From Sinomonas atrocyanea (GTDB taxonomy: Bacteria > Actinomycetota > Actinomycetes > Actinomycetales > Micrococcaceae), in NCBI RefSeq assembly GCF_030811715.1, contig NZ_JAUSRH010000001.1, forward strand, positions 124,001 to 188,000: a stretch of 64,000 nt of DNA, given 5' to 3'. Shown here one piece after another: positions 7,693 to 16,455 of the stretch (positions are counted from its first letter, which is position 1; each line of letters starts with the position of its first letter). Below the pieces are notes generated by a model. It saw only the letters and a list, made by a program, of their open reading frames with translations. It searched no databases and was not told the DNA's origin. A program made the translations under genes and the position numbers.

Positions 7693-9389
7693 GCGCCGCC
7701 CGCGGACTGCGCGGGGTCCGGGCACGCAACGAGTCGGCCTGGCTCCTGCCCCTCGCCGACCCGGACGTCAGCACCACCATGCGCCGCTTCGCGGACGACG
7801 ACGAGGTTGACCTCGTGATCGTCGGCTGCGGTGCCGGCGGATCGACCATGGCGCAGCGGCTCGCGCGCGCCGGCTGGAGCATCGTGGTCCTCGAGGCGGG
7901 GCCATTCTGGGAGCCGGACCGCGACTGGGTGAGCGACGAGGCCGGGTCCCACCGGCTGTACTGGACGGAGCCGCGGGTGATCGACGGCGACGACCCGGTG
8001 CCGCTCGGCTCGAACAACTCCGGTCGCGGGGTGGGCGGCTCGATGGTGCACTTCGCCGGCTACACCCCCCGCTTCCATCCGAGCGACTTCCAGACCGAGA
8101 CCCTCGACGGCGTGGGCGCCGACTGGCCCCTGCGCTACGAGGACCTCAAGCCGTACTACGAGGACATCGAGGAGGAACTGCCGGTGGCCGGGCAGGACTG
8201 GCCCTGGGGCGACCCGCACAGCTATCCGCACACCCCGCATCCGGTGGGCGGCAACGGCCAGGCGTTCCTGCGGGGGGCGCTGGCCTGCGGGATCGAGGCC
8301 CGCGTGGGGCCGGTGGCGATCTCCAACGGCCGCTTCGGCCACCGCCGGCACTGCATCTACCGCGGCTTCTGCCTCCAGGGCTGCAAGGTGGACGCGAAGG
8401 CCTCCCCCCTCATCACGCACGTGCCCGACGCGATGGCGCACGGGGCGGAGATCCGGGCTGACTCGATGGTCACCCGCGTTGCCGTGGATCCCCGCACCGG
8501 TCTCGCCACCGGTGTGCACTACGAGCACGGCGGCGTCGAGCATTTCCAGCGCGCGCGGAACGTCGCGGTGGCGGCCTATTCGATCGAGACCCCGCGGCTG
8601 CTGCTCAACTCGGCCTCGCCGCAGTTCCCGGACGGGCTGTGCAACGACCACGACCTCGTGGGCCGCTACCTCATGGTGCAGGGCGCCCCGCAGACCGGCG
8701 GCCGGTTCGAGGAGGAGGTGCGCATGTACAAGGCGCCTCCGCCGGAGGTCAGCAGCGAGGCCTTCTACGAGACGGATCCCACCAAGCCGTACAAGCGCGG
8801 CTACTCGATCCAGACCGTCTCCCCGCTGCCGATCACGTGGGCCGAGCACATTGCCGCGCAGGGACACTGGGGCACCGAGCTGCGCCGCCGGATGACCGAC
8901 TTTGTCCACTGGGCCTGCCTCGGGGCGCTTTGCGAGTTCCTCCCCCAGCCGGAGAACCGCGTCACGCTCGATTCCGAGACGGACCGCCGCGGCCTGCCCG
9001 TGGCGCGCTTCACCTACAGCCGCTGCGGCAACGACCGCCGGCTGATGGCGGCCGCCGCCTCGACGATGGAGCAGATCCTCACGGCCGCGGGGGCGAGCGA
9101 GGTCATGACCATCGAGCGCTACGCCCACCTCGTGGGCGGGGCCCGGATGGCGGCGGACGAGCGGCACGGCGTGGTCGACGGCGACTGCCGCACCTTCGCC
9201 GTGCCGAACCTCCTCATCACCGACGGCAGCGTGCTGCCCACCCAGGGCAGCGCCAACCCAGCACTGACCATCATGTCCCTCGCCGCGCGCACCGCGTCCC
9301 GCCTGGCCGCGGGCGCGCGCGGGGGGATGCGCCAACCACAGCGCGAAACAGCACGCGAACCAGCACGCGAACCAGCAAAGGAGAGCTGA
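7689..9389 (+). CDS. GMC family FAD-dependent oxidoreductase
   Basis: Glucose-methanol-choline oxidoreductase of 566 residues, closest in style to the large subunit of gluconate/sugar dehydrogenases. FAD-binding GCGAGG sits at 46-51, a second GMC block lies near 115 (NNSGRGVGGSMVHFAG), a Cys-rich CIYRGFCLQGC segment near 221-231, and the C-terminal motif TDGSVLPTQGSANPALTIMS near 520. It likely oxidises a sugar or sugar acid. There is no N-terminal signal. The last 20 residues are an odd tandem-repeat tail (AREP repeats; DNA about 9340-9378) immediately before the next gene's RBS. Confidence 0.9.
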   Translation: MSAARGLRGVRARNESAWLLPLADPDVSTTMRRFADDDEVDLVIVGCGAGGSTMAQRLARAGWSIVVLEAGPFWEPDRDWVSDEAGSHRLYWTEPRVIDGDDPVPLGSNNSGRGVGGSMVHFAGYTPRFHPSDFQTETLDGVGADWPLRYEDLKPYYEDIEEELPVAGQDWPWGDPHSYPHTPHPVGGNGQAFLRGALACGIEARVGPVAISNGRFGHRRHCIYRGFCLQGCKVDAKASPLITHVPDAMAHGAEIRADSMVTRVAVDPRTGLATGVHYEHGGVEHFQRARNVAVAAYSIETPRLLLNSASPQFPDGLCNDHDLVGRYLMVQGAPQTGGRFEEEVRMYKAPPPEVSSEAFYETDPTKPYKRGYSIQTVSPLPITWAEHIAAQGHWGTELRRRMTDFVHWACLGALCEFLPQPENRVTLDSETDRRGLPVARFTYSRCGNDRRLMAAAASTMEQILTAAGASEVMTIERYAHLVGGARMAADERHGVVDGDCRTFAVPNLLITDGSVLPTQGSANPALTIMSLAARTASRLAAGARGGMRQPQRETAREPAREPAKES

Positions 9390-9390
9390 C

Positions 9391-11181
9391 ATGGCCGAGA
9401 AGAATGTGGCCGAATTCCTGCTCGAAAGGCTCAAGGCCTGGGACATCAGCACCGTGTTCGGCTACCCCGGGGACGGCATCAACGGCATCGTCACCGCCCT
9501 CGGGAAGGGCGAGGGCCCCCGGTTCGTGCAGGCGCGGCACGAGGAGATGGCCGCCTTCGAAGCGGTGGGCTACGCGAAATTCACGGGCAAGGTCGGAGTG
9601 TGCATGGCCACCTCCGGCCCCGGGGCGGTCCATCTCCTCAACGGCCTCTACGACGCCAAGCTCGACCACGTCCCGGTGGTCGCGATCGTGGGCCAGGCCG
9701 CGCGCACCTCGATCGGCGGCTCCTACCAGCAGGAGATCGACCTGCCCTCGCTGTTCAAGGACGTCGCCTCGGACTACGTCCAGCTCGTCACTGTCCCCGA
9801 GCAGCTGCCCAATGTGATCGACCGCGCCATCAAGGTCGCCTGCGCGCGGCGGGCGCCGACCGCCGTCATCATCCCCTCCGACGTCCAGGAGCTCGAGTAC
9901 TCGGCGCCTGCGCACGAGATGAAGATGGTGCCCTCGAGCCTCGGCATCGAGTGGCCGGAGCTGGCCCCGGACACCGAGGGACTCCGCAGGGCCGCCGCGG
10001 TGCTCAACGAGGGCAAGAAGGTCGCGATCCTCATCGGCCAGGGCGCGCGCAACGCGGCCGCGGAGGTCCAGCAGGTGGCCGAGCTCCTCGGCGCCGGCGT
10101 GGCCAAGGCGCTCCTCGGGAAGGACTCGCTGCCGGACACCCTCCCCTTCGTCACCGGCTCGATCGGGCTTCTGGGGACGAGGCCGAGCTACGAGATGATG
10201 CGCGACTGCGACACCCTGCTCACGATCGGCTCGAGCTTCCCGTACCTGCAGTACATGCCGGAGCCCAAGAAGACCCGGGGAGTGCAGATCGACGTCGACG
10301 CCACCATGATCGGCATGCGCTACCCCTACGAGGTCAACCTCGTGGCCGACGCCGCCGCGGGGCTGCGCGCGCTCATCCCGCTCCTGAACCGCAAGGAGGA
10401 CCGTGGGTGGCGCGAGGACATCGAGGACAAGGTCTCCAAGTGGTGGTCGGACATGCGGGACGAGGCCCTCGTCGAGGCCGATCCGGTCAACCCGCTGCGG
10501 GTGTTCTCGGAGTTCTCCGAGCGCATCCCGGCTTCGGCGATCGTCACCTCGGACTCGGGCAGCGCCGCCAACTGGTACGCGCGGCAGATCCGTTTCCCCG
10601 CCGGAGTGCGCGGGAGCCTGTCCGGGAACCTGGCCACGATGGGACCTGCCGTGCCGTATGCGATCGGCGCCAAGGTGGCCCACCCGGACCGCCCGGTCAT
10701 CGCGTTCGAGGGGGACGGCGCGATGCAGATGAACGGCCTCGCCGAACTCATCACCATCGCCCGCTACTGGAAGGACTGGTCCGATCCCCGGCTCGTCGTC
10801 GTCGTGCTCCACAACAACGACCTGAACCAGGTCACGTGGGAGCTGAGGGCGTTCAGCGGCTCACCCACCGTGCCGATGACGCAGGAGCTGCCGGACGTGG
10901 ACTACGCCGGCTTCGCCGCAAGCCTGGGCCTCGGGGCGATCTCCGTGGAAACCCCGGACGCGCTGGGGGCCGCATGGGACAAGGCGCTCACCGCCACCCG
11001 TCCCACGCTGCTCGACGTGCGCACCGACCCCAACGTGCCGCCCATCCCGCCGCATGCCACGCTCAAGCAGGCCCTGAACACGGCCAAGAGCGCCGCCAAG
11101 GGGGATGAGAACGCGTGGCAGTTCATCAAGGAGGGCCTCAAGGTCAAGGCCCAGGAGCTCCTCCCGGGACACCGGGAATGA
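9391..11181 (+). CDS. Thiamine pyrophosphate-dependent enzyme, pyruvate-oxidase/YdaP-like
   Basis: TPP enzyme of 596 residues with the three-domain acetolactate synthase/pyruvate oxidase layout: PYR domain with the catalytic-Glu block VQARHEEMAAFE near 50, central domain, and PP domain with the Mg-TPP motif GDG at 441 and NN near 475. The GSYQQEIDLPSLFKDVASDYV block fits the pyruvate oxidase side. YdaP of Bacillus subtilis, a general stress protein, is a plausible relative. It starts one base after the GMC stop with AAAGGAG upstream. In this operon it may act on a 2-keto acid made by the neighbouring oxidoreductase and dehydratase-like enzymes. This is one of three TPP paralogues in the window. 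Confidence 0.88.
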   Translation: MAEKNVAEFLLERLKAWDISTVFGYPGDGINGIVTALGKGEGPRFVQARHEEMAAFEAVGYAKFTGKVGVCMATSGPGAVHLLNGLYDAKLDHVPVVAIVGQAARTSIGGSYQQEIDLPSLFKDVASDYVQLVTVPEQLPNVIDRAIKVACARRAPTAVIIPSDVQELEYSAPAHEMKMVPSSLGIEWPELAPDTEGLRRAAAVLNEGKKVAILIGQGARNAAAEVQQVAELLGAGVAKALLGKDSLPDTLPFVTGSIGLLGTRPSYEMMRDCDTLLTIGSSFPYLQYMPEPKKTRGVQIDVDATMIGMRYPYEVNLVADAAAGLRALIPLLNRKEDRGWREDIEDKVSKWWSDMRDEALVEADPVNPLRVFSEFSERIPASAIVTSDSGSAANWYARQIRFPAGVRGSLSGNLATMGPAVPYAIGAKVAHPDRPVIAFEGDGAMQMNGLAELITIARYWKDWSDPRLVVVVLHNNDLNQVTWELRAFSGSPTVPMTQELPDVDYAGFAASLGLGAISVETPDALGAAWDKALTATRPTLLDVRTDPNVPPIPPHATLKQALNTAKSAAKGDENAWQFIKEGLKVKAQELLPGHRE

Positions 11182-12314
11182 ACGCGCCGGCGGGCGCCCC
11201 GATGCACGACGTCGGATCGGGCGCCACGGTCTCGGCCGTCACCGCTGCCGCGTACACCGTCCCGACGGACGAGCCCGAGGCCGATGGGACCTTCGCGTGG
11301 GACTCCACGACCATCGTGGTGGTGCGGGTGGAGGCGGGCGGCACGCACGGGACCGGGTACACGTACGGCCCGGCGGCCCTCGTGGGCGTGGTGCAGGAGC
11401 TCCTCGCGCCGGCGGTCATGGGCGCGGACGTCTTCTCCGTCCCGGCCTGCTCCGAGGCCATGGCCCGGGCCCTGCGCAACGCCGGCCAGTCCGGCGCCGG
11501 CGCGTACGCGGCGTCGGCCCTCGACTGCGCGCTGTGGGACGCCGCCGCGCGGCACGCCGAGCTGCCCCTGCACCAGTTGCTCGGTGCCGCCCGCGCCGAG
11601 GTGCCCGTCTACGGCAGCGGCGGATTCACCACGTACAGCGACGCCCGCATGGCCGAGCAGCTGACCGGCTGGACGGCCCGGGGCATCCCCCGGGTGAAGA
11701 TCAAGATCGGGCAGGACCGCGGCGCGTCGGAGTCCCGCGACATCGCACGCATGCTCGCCGCGCGGGAGGCCATCGGCGGTGACCCCGACCTGTTCGTCGA
11801 CGCCAACGGGGCGTACACCCCGAAGCAGGCCGTGCGCGTGGCGGACGCCGCCGCGGAGGCCAGGATCACGTGGTTCGAGGAGCCCGTCTCGAGCGAGGAC
11901 CTCGACGGGCTGCGGTTCGTCCGCGAGCGCACCTCCCCCGACGTCGCAGCGGGCGAGTACCTCACCCGGCTCAAGGACGCCGAGCGGATGTGCGCCGCCG
12001 GCGCGGTCGACTGCCTGCAGGCCGACGTGACGCGCTGCGGCGGGATCACCGTCTGGCTGCGCATCGCCGCGGTCGCTGCGGCGCACGGCGTGGGCTTCTC
12101 CGGCCACTGCGCCCCGGCGATCTCGACGGCCCCGGCCGCCGCCGCACCGGGGCTGCGCCACCTCGAGTGGTTCCACGACCACGTCCGCCTCGAGTCGATG
12201 CTCTTCGACGGCGTCCCGGACCCGGAGGGCGGGGCCATCGCCCCGGATCCCTCCCTGCTCGGCAACGGGCTGGTGCTCCGCTCGGCCGACGCCGAGCAGT
12301 ACCGGGTCGCCTGA
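11178..12314 (+). CDS. Enolase-superfamily enzyme (mandelate racemase / muconate lactonizing type)
   Basis: Protein of 378 residues, ATG overlapping the TPP gene stop by 4 bases. Active-site residues of the superfamily are all visible: Lys174/Lys176 (KIK), metal ligands Asp208 (VDANG), Glu234 (FEEP) and Glu260 (AGEY), and His310 (GHCAP). Members abstract an alpha proton from a carboxylate and carry out racemisation, cycloisomerisation or acid-sugar dehydration. The context (GMC dehydrogenase, TPP enzyme, MFS transporter) favours an acid-sugar dehydratase; the substrate is unknown. Confidence 0.88.
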   Translation: MNAPAGAPMHDVGSGATVSAVTAAAYTVPTDEPEADGTFAWDSTTIVVVRVEAGGTHGTGYTYGPAALVGVVQELLAPAVMGADVFSVPACSEAMARALRNAGQSGAGAYAASALDCALWDAAARHAELPLHQLLGAARAEVPVYGSGGFTTYSDARMAEQLTGWTARGIPRVKIKIGQDRGASESRDIARMLAAREAIGGDPDLFVDANGAYTPKQAVRVADAAAEARITWFEEPVSSEDLDGLRFVRERTSPDVAAGEYLTRLKDAERMCAAGAVDCLQADVTRCGGITVWLRIAAVAAAHGVGFSGHCAPAISTAPAAAAPGLRHLEWFHDHVRLESMLFDGVPDPEGGAIAPDPSLLGNGLVLRSADAEQYRVA

Positions 12315-12367
12315 TGAATCCCGGCGCCGGACCGCTGCGGGCCGCCACGGCCCCGGGGCCGCGCGCC

Positions 12368-12393
12368 GTTTCGCGCCGCGGGCGTGCGGGTAA
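12368..12393 (+). promoter_or_regulatory. SigB/SigF-like promoter of the MFS transporter gene
   Basis: GTTT at 12368-12371, a 16-base spacer, then GGGTAA at 12388-12393, ending 54 bases before the start at 12448. Best match to the consensus in the window. Confidence 0.6.
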
Positions 12394-12447
12394 GAACGGC
12401 GCGCCTGTTGGCGGGGAGCGCCGGGAGGGTTTCGTTCAGGAGGGACC

Positions 12448-13896
12448 ATGAGTCAGAGCACGCTCGGCACCATCCGCACCAGCATCCCGGGCAGGCTCGA
12501 CCGCCTGCCCTGGGCCAGATGGCACTGGATGGTGGTGATCGGCCTCGGCACAGTCTGGATCCTCGACGGGCTCGAGGTCACGATCGTCGGATCGATCAGC
12601 GACCGGCTGACCCAGCCCTCCGCGGGGCTGGGCCTCTCCCCCGCCGGGATCGGCCTCGCAGCCGCGATCTACGTGGCGGGCGCCTGCGTGGGCTCCCTCG
12701 TCTTCGGCTACCTCACGGACCGGTTCGGCCGGAAGCGGCTGTTCATCATCACCCTCGGCCTGTACCTGCTGGCCACGGTCGCCACCGCGTTCTCCTTCAA
12801 CCCGGTCTACTTCTACATCTGCCGGTTCTTCACCGGCGCCGGGATCGGCGGCGAGTACTCCGCGATCAACTCGGCGATCGACGAGCTCATCCCCGCCCGT
12901 CGCCGCGGGCTCGTTGACCTCGCCATCAACGGCTCCTACTGGCTCGGCACCGCCTTCGGGGCCATGCTCTCGGTGGTCCTGCTGAACACCGCGCTGTTCC
13001 CCGCCGAGCTGGGGTGGCGGCTCGCTTTCGGGCTCGGCGCCGTCCTGGGCCTCCTCATCCTGCTCGTGCGGCGCAACGTGCCCGAATCGCCGCGGTGGAT
13101 GTTCATCCACGGCCACGAGGATGCGGCGGAGAAGACGGTCGAGGACATCGAGTCGGAGATCGAGAAGGAGACCGGACGCCGGCTCAGCGACGTCGACGAC
13201 TCCATCACGATCAAGCAGCGCCGCTCGATCGGGTTCGGCGAGATCATCCGTGTCTCCCTCGAGCGGTACCCCAAGCGCGTGGTCCTGGGCCTGTCGCTCT
13301 TCATCGGCCAGGCCTTCCTCTACAACGCGGTCTTCTTCACCTACGCGCTCGTCCTGACCAAGCTCATGCACGTTCCCGAGGACGTGGCGCCGTGGGCCCT
13401 CGTGGCCATCGCGGTGGGCAACTTCGCCGGTCCGCTCACGCTCGGCCACCTGTTCGACTCCGTGGGCCGCAAGGTCATGATCTCGGTGACCTACATCGGC
13501 TCCGGCGTCCTCCTCGCCGTCGTGGGCGCCCTGTTCCGGGCGGGCGCCCTGGACGGGTTCTGGCTCACCGCCTGCTGGACCATCGTGTTCTTCGTGGCCT
13601 CGTGCGGCGCGAGCAGCGCCTACCTCACCGTGAGCGAGGTCTTCCCGCTCGAGACCCGGGCGCTCGCCATCGCGTTCTTCTACGCGGTGGGCACCGGCCT
13701 CGGCGGCATCATCGGCCCGCTCCTCTTCGGCAGCCTCATCGGTCAGGGAGTCGGCGCCGTGGCCGTGGGCTACTTCATCGGCGCGGGGCTGATGGTCGCC
13801 GCAGGCCTCGTCGAGGTGTTCCTCGGCGTCGAGGCCGCCCGCACCTCGCTCGAGGAGGTTGCGCGGCCCATCACGGCACAGCAGGAGGCGGTGTGA
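12448..13896 (+). CDS. MFS transporter, metabolite:H+ symporter / sugar porter type
   Basis: Twelve-helix major facilitator of 482 residues. The loop 2-3 signature [13 protein letters not shown] lies near residues 88-100, the sugar-porter-like [17 protein letters not shown] near 130, a long charged central loop at about 220-265, and a second DSVGRK loop near 345. The N-terminus resembles sugar-acid and aromatic-acid importers. Strong RBS (AGGAGG) before ATG. It has its own SigB-like promoter but follows the oxidoreductase operon by 133 bases, so it is a good candidate importer of that pathway's substrate. Its stop overlaps the mrpE start. Confidence 0.88.
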   Translation: MSQSTLGTIRTSIPGRLDRLPWARWHWMVVIGLGTVWILDGLEVTIVGSISDRLTQPSAGLGLSPAGIGLAAAIYVAGACVGSLVFGYLTDRFGRKRLFIITLGLYLLATVATAFSFNPVYFYICRFFTGAGIGGEYSAINSAIDELIPARRRGLVDLAINGSYWLGTAFGAMLSVVLLNTALFPAELGWRLAFGLGAVLGLLILLVRRNVPESPRWMFIHGHEDAAEKTVEDIESEIEKETGRRLSDVDDSITIKQRRSIGFGEIIRVSLERYPKRVVLGLSLFIGQAFLYNAVFFTYALVLTKLMHVPEDVAPWALVAIAVGNFAGPLTLGHLFDSVGRKVMISVTYIGSGVLLAVVGALFRAGALDGFWLTACWTIVFFVASCGASSAYLTVSEVFPLETRALAIAFFYAVGTGLGGIIGPLLFGSLIGQGVGAVAVGYFIGAGLMVAAGLVEVFLGVEAARTSLEEVARPITAQQEAV

Positions 13897-14417
13897 ACCG
13901 GCAGGCGGCCGGCGGGGCGGACCAGCCGGCGTCCCGCGCCGCCCCCGCCCGCGCCGCTGGAGAGTACGCGGCGTGGACGGCCGCGGGAACCCTCTTCTGG
14001 CTCGCGACGGCCTCGACCGTCACGGCCGTGGAGACCGTGGCGGCAGCTGCAGTCTCCTTGGTCTGCGCGGTGCTCGCGAGGCTGGCCCGCCGGGCCCTGC
14101 CATTCCGGGCACGCCCCGTCCGCGGGTGGCTGCGGTGGGCCGCCGTGGTGCCGGTGGCAGCGGTGGCGGACATGGTCCGCCTGCCGCGCTGGCTGCGTGC
14201 GGGGCAGCCGGAAGAGCTGCGCGAGGCCACCATGCCCGCGGGCGGCCCCCGGCAGACCGGCTGGCGTGCCGGCGGCATCGTCGCCCTCTCCGCGACGCCG
14301 GGCTCGGTCGTCGTCGCGTCCGACCCTGACTCCGGAGCGGTGACGGTCCACTCGGTCACCTCCGGCTGGCCCCGGCTGGACGAGCAGGTTCTGAAGGAGC
14401 AGGAGCCTGAGCGATGA
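13893..14417 (+). CDS. mrpE: Na+/H+ antiporter subunit E (MrpE/MbhA-like)
   Basis: Protein of 174 residues, GTG start overlapping the MFS stop (GTGTGA). After a 25-residue hydrophilic head there are hydrophobic segments at about 27-60, then the MrpE-style domain ([19 protein letters not shown] ... [10 protein letters not shown] ... VHSVTSGWP). It is the membrane-peripheral small subunit of an Mrp-type cation/proton antiporter and opens a seven-gene run whose stops and starts overlap or nearly so. Confidence 0.85.
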   Translation: MNRQAAGGADQPASRAAPARAAGEYAAWTAAGTLFWLATASTVTAVETVAAAAVSLVCAVLARLARRALPFRARPVRGWLRWAAVVPVAAVADMVRLPRWLRAGQPEELREATMPAGGPRQTGWRAGGIVALSATPGSVVVASDPDSGAVTVHSVTSGWPRLDEQVLKEQEPER

Positions 14418-14743
14418 CGTCCGCATCCCTGTGGGCGGCCGCCGCCCTCGCGCTCCTCATCGTCGGCGTGGCCCCGGGCCTGCTGCTGTGCGCCCGCGGG
14501 ACCGCGATCGGGCGCCTCATCGGGCTCGAACTGCTGGGCGCCTCCGCGATCATGGCGATGGTCGCGCTCTCGGTGGCCGTCAACCAGTCCTCGTACCTCA
14601 TCGTCCCGCTCGTCCTCGCCGTGCTGACGGCGACCGGCACCCTCGTCTACACGCGCCTGCTTACCCCGGAGACTCCCACCACGGGGAACGCCTCCGCGGG
14701 AAGTGCGGGCGCGGAGAACGCCGGCGCGGGAGGTGGCACCTGA
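14414..14743 (+). CDS. mrpF: Na+/H+ antiporter subunit F (MrpF/MbhB-like)
   Basis: Small membrane protein of 109 residues with three helices (about 5-26, 36-54 and 61-80) and the MrpF-like RLIGLELLGASAIMAM segment. It overlaps mrpE by 4 bases (ATGA). The C-terminal 25 residues are an Ala/Gly/Asn-rich low-complexity tail not seen in short homologues. Confidence 0.82.
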   Translation: MTSASLWAAAALALLIVGVAPGLLLCARGTAIGRLIGLELLGASAIMAMVALSVAVNQSSYLIVPLVLAVLTATGTLVYTRLLTPETPTTGNASAGSAGAENAGAGGGT

Positions 14744-15042
14744 TGCTCGCCGCGCAGACCGTGTTCGCCGCCCTCGCCATCCTCGTCGTGGCCTACGCCG
14801 CCGGCGGGGCCCTGCTCGCCCGCACGCCGTTGGGCCGGCTGCATTTCCTGGCCCCGGTCACGACCCTCGCGGTGCCGCTCCTCGCTGTGGCGGCCGTGCT
14901 CGCCCTCGGAGTCTCCTTGGGGAGCGCCTCGGTGCTGGTCACCGCGGCGGCCATCGCCCTGAGCGGGCCGGCGCTCACCGCCGCCGTGGGGCGGGCGCTG
15001 GCGGCCGAGGCGGGGGCGGATGTCGGGAAGGAGCCGGAATGA
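14743..15042 (+). CDS. mrpG: Na+/H+ antiporter subunit G (MrpG/MbhC-like)
   Basis: Membrane protein of 99 residues, three helices, with RTPLGRLHFLAPVTTLAVPLL in the position of the MrpG family motif. The start overlaps the mrpF stop by one base (TGATG) and the stop overlaps the next start by 4. Confidence 0.8.
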   Translation: MLAAQTVFAALAILVVAYAAGGALLARTPLGRLHFLAPVTTLAVPLLAVAAVLALGVSLGSASVLVTAAAIALSGPALTAAVGRALAAEAGADVGKEPE

Positions 15043-15332
15043 GCAGCTCCCCCATCACCGACCTCCTCGTGGCCGTGAGCCTCACGCTCGTGCTCGCCGG
15101 CGCCGTGGCCGTAGTGCTCACGCGCCGGCCCGCGCGCCAGGCCGTGGTGCTCTCCGCCTACGGCCTCGTGCTGTCGCTGATGTTCATGGTGCTGCAGGCG
15201 CCGGACGTGGCGCTGAGCCAGGTGGCGATCGGGACCGCCGTCGTGCCCCTCATCGTCGTGCTCGCCATCCGGAAGATCGAGAGCGTCCGCTCGGAGCAGG
15301 CCGAGTCGCGCGGCGCGGAGGGCGAGCCGTGA
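15039..15332 (+). CDS. DUF4040 subunit (MbhD-like; equals part of the MrpA C-terminus)
   Basis: Protein of 97 residues with three helices and the conserved stretch SAYGLVLSLMFMVLQAPDVALSQ (about 39-61), characteristic of DUF4040/MbhD and of the C-terminal region of MrpA. In canonical Mrp this segment is fused to the large MrpA antiporter subunit; here it is free-standing, as in archaeal membrane-bound hydrogenases. ATGA overlaps on both sides. Confidence 0.82.
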   Translation: MSSSPITDLLVAVSLTLVLAGAVAVVLTRRPARQAVVLSAYGLVLSLMFMVLQAPDVALSQVAIGTAVVPLIVVLAIRKIESVRSEQAESRGAEGEP

Positions 15333-16108
15333 GCCGCCGCGTGCGCCTGGGCTTCCTGGCCGTGGCACTCGTGGCCTTCGGCACGATGCTGTGGGCTGCC
15401 TTCGCGCAGCTTCCCGGGTTCGGCGGCGCGAGCCACCCCTACCGGGACCTCTCCGTCGCCGCGACCTTCGCCCACGCGACGGCGAACGCGGTCTCGAGCG
15501 TCAACTTCGACCAGCGGGGCTTCGACACGTTCGGGGAGGAGACGATCCTCTTCTGCGCCGTCGCGGGCGTGGTGGCCCTCCTGCGCCCGGTCCACCGCGA
15601 GCGCCGGCGCGAGGTGGGCAGTGGCGGCCGGACCCTCGAGTCCACAACCCTCGTGGTCTACGTCCTGTTCCCGCTCACGCTCGTGCTCGGCGTCGATGTG
15701 GTGGCCCACGGCGCGATCACCCCGGGCGGCGGCTTCCAGGGCGGCGTGGTCCTGGCCACGGGCATACACCTGCTGTACGTCGGCGGCCACTACCGGCTCC
15801 TGGAGCGGCTGCGCCCGCTCGACTGGTTCGCCCAGGGGGAAGCGCTCGGGGTGATCCTGTTCGGCGCGCTCGGCCTCGCGGGCGCGGCCCTCGGGGCGGA
15901 CCTGTTCGCCAACGCCATCCCGCAGGGCCAGCTCGGGGACCTCGTGTCCTCGGGCACGGTGCCCCTGTTCAACATCGCCGTGGGCATGACGGTGGCGAGC
16001 AGCGTCGTCATCCTCCTGTCCGGGTTCCTCGACCAGACGCTCGCGATCCGCGCGGCGCCCGGGGAGGATCCCGCGCAGCCGGACAAGGACGAGGAGGGAG
16101 CGGCATGA
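15329..16108 (+). CDS. mrpB: MnhB-domain protein fused to an MrpA C-terminal tail (MbhE-MbhF-like fusion)
   Basis: Protein of 259 residues, GTG start. The first about 95 residues end in NFDQRGFDTFGEETILFCAV, the typical C-terminal block of MrpA (MbhE). From about 105 the protein is a complete MrpB/MnhB domain (STTLVVYVLFPLTLVLGVDVVAHGAITPGGGFQGGVVLA). Subunits that are separate in archaeal Mbh are thus one polypeptide. The last 20 residues are charged and acidic. Confidence 0.85.
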   Translation: MSRRVRLGFLAVALVAFGTMLWAAFAQLPGFGGASHPYRDLSVAATFAHATANAVSSVNFDQRGFDTFGEETILFCAVAGVVALLRPVHRERRREVGSGGRTLESTTLVVYVLFPLTLVLGVDVVAHGAITPGGGFQGGVVLATGIHLLYVGGHYRLLERLRPLDWFAQGEALGVILFGALGLAGAALGADLFANAIPQGQLGDLVSSGTVPLFNIAVGMTVASSVVILLSGFLDQTLAIRAAPGEDPAQPDKDEEGAA

Positions 16109-16452
16109 CCGTCTACGCCTACATCGTGGCCGGGGCCGTCCTGCTCGTCGGCATCGCGGGGATCGCCACGAGCCGGAACCTCGTGCACGCCGTCGTCTCG
16201 CTGTCCGTGGCCCAGTCCGCCACCTATATCCTGCTCATCGCGGTCGGCTACCAGAACGGTGGCCTCGCGCCCATCTTCGGCTCGCAGGTGGGCCGGGACA
16301 CGCCCGTAGTCGACCCCGTCGTGCAGGCGCTGACCCTGACCGACATCGTGGTCTCGGCAGCCGTGACCTCCATGCTCCTGGCCCTCGTGATCCAGATGGC
16401 CAAGCGGCGGCGCGCCGTCGACCCCGACGACCTCGGCCCGTTGAAGGGCTGA
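16105..16452 (+). CDS. mrpC: Na+/H+ antiporter subunit C (MrpC/NuoK-like)
   Basis: Membrane protein of 115 residues with three helices, homologous to NuoK of complex I. It shows the family pattern SRNLVHAVVSLSVAQSATYILLIAVGY and DPVVQALTLTDIVVSAAVTSMLLAL. ATGA overlap with the preceding gene; the next gene begins 3 bases after the stop. Confidence 0.9.
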   Translation: MTVYAYIVAGAVLLVGIAGIATSRNLVHAVVSLSVAQSATYILLIAVGYQNGGLAPIFGSQVGRDTPVVDPVVQALTLTDIVVSAAVTSMLLALVIQMAKRRRAVDPDDLGPLKG

Positions 16453-16455
16453 GCC

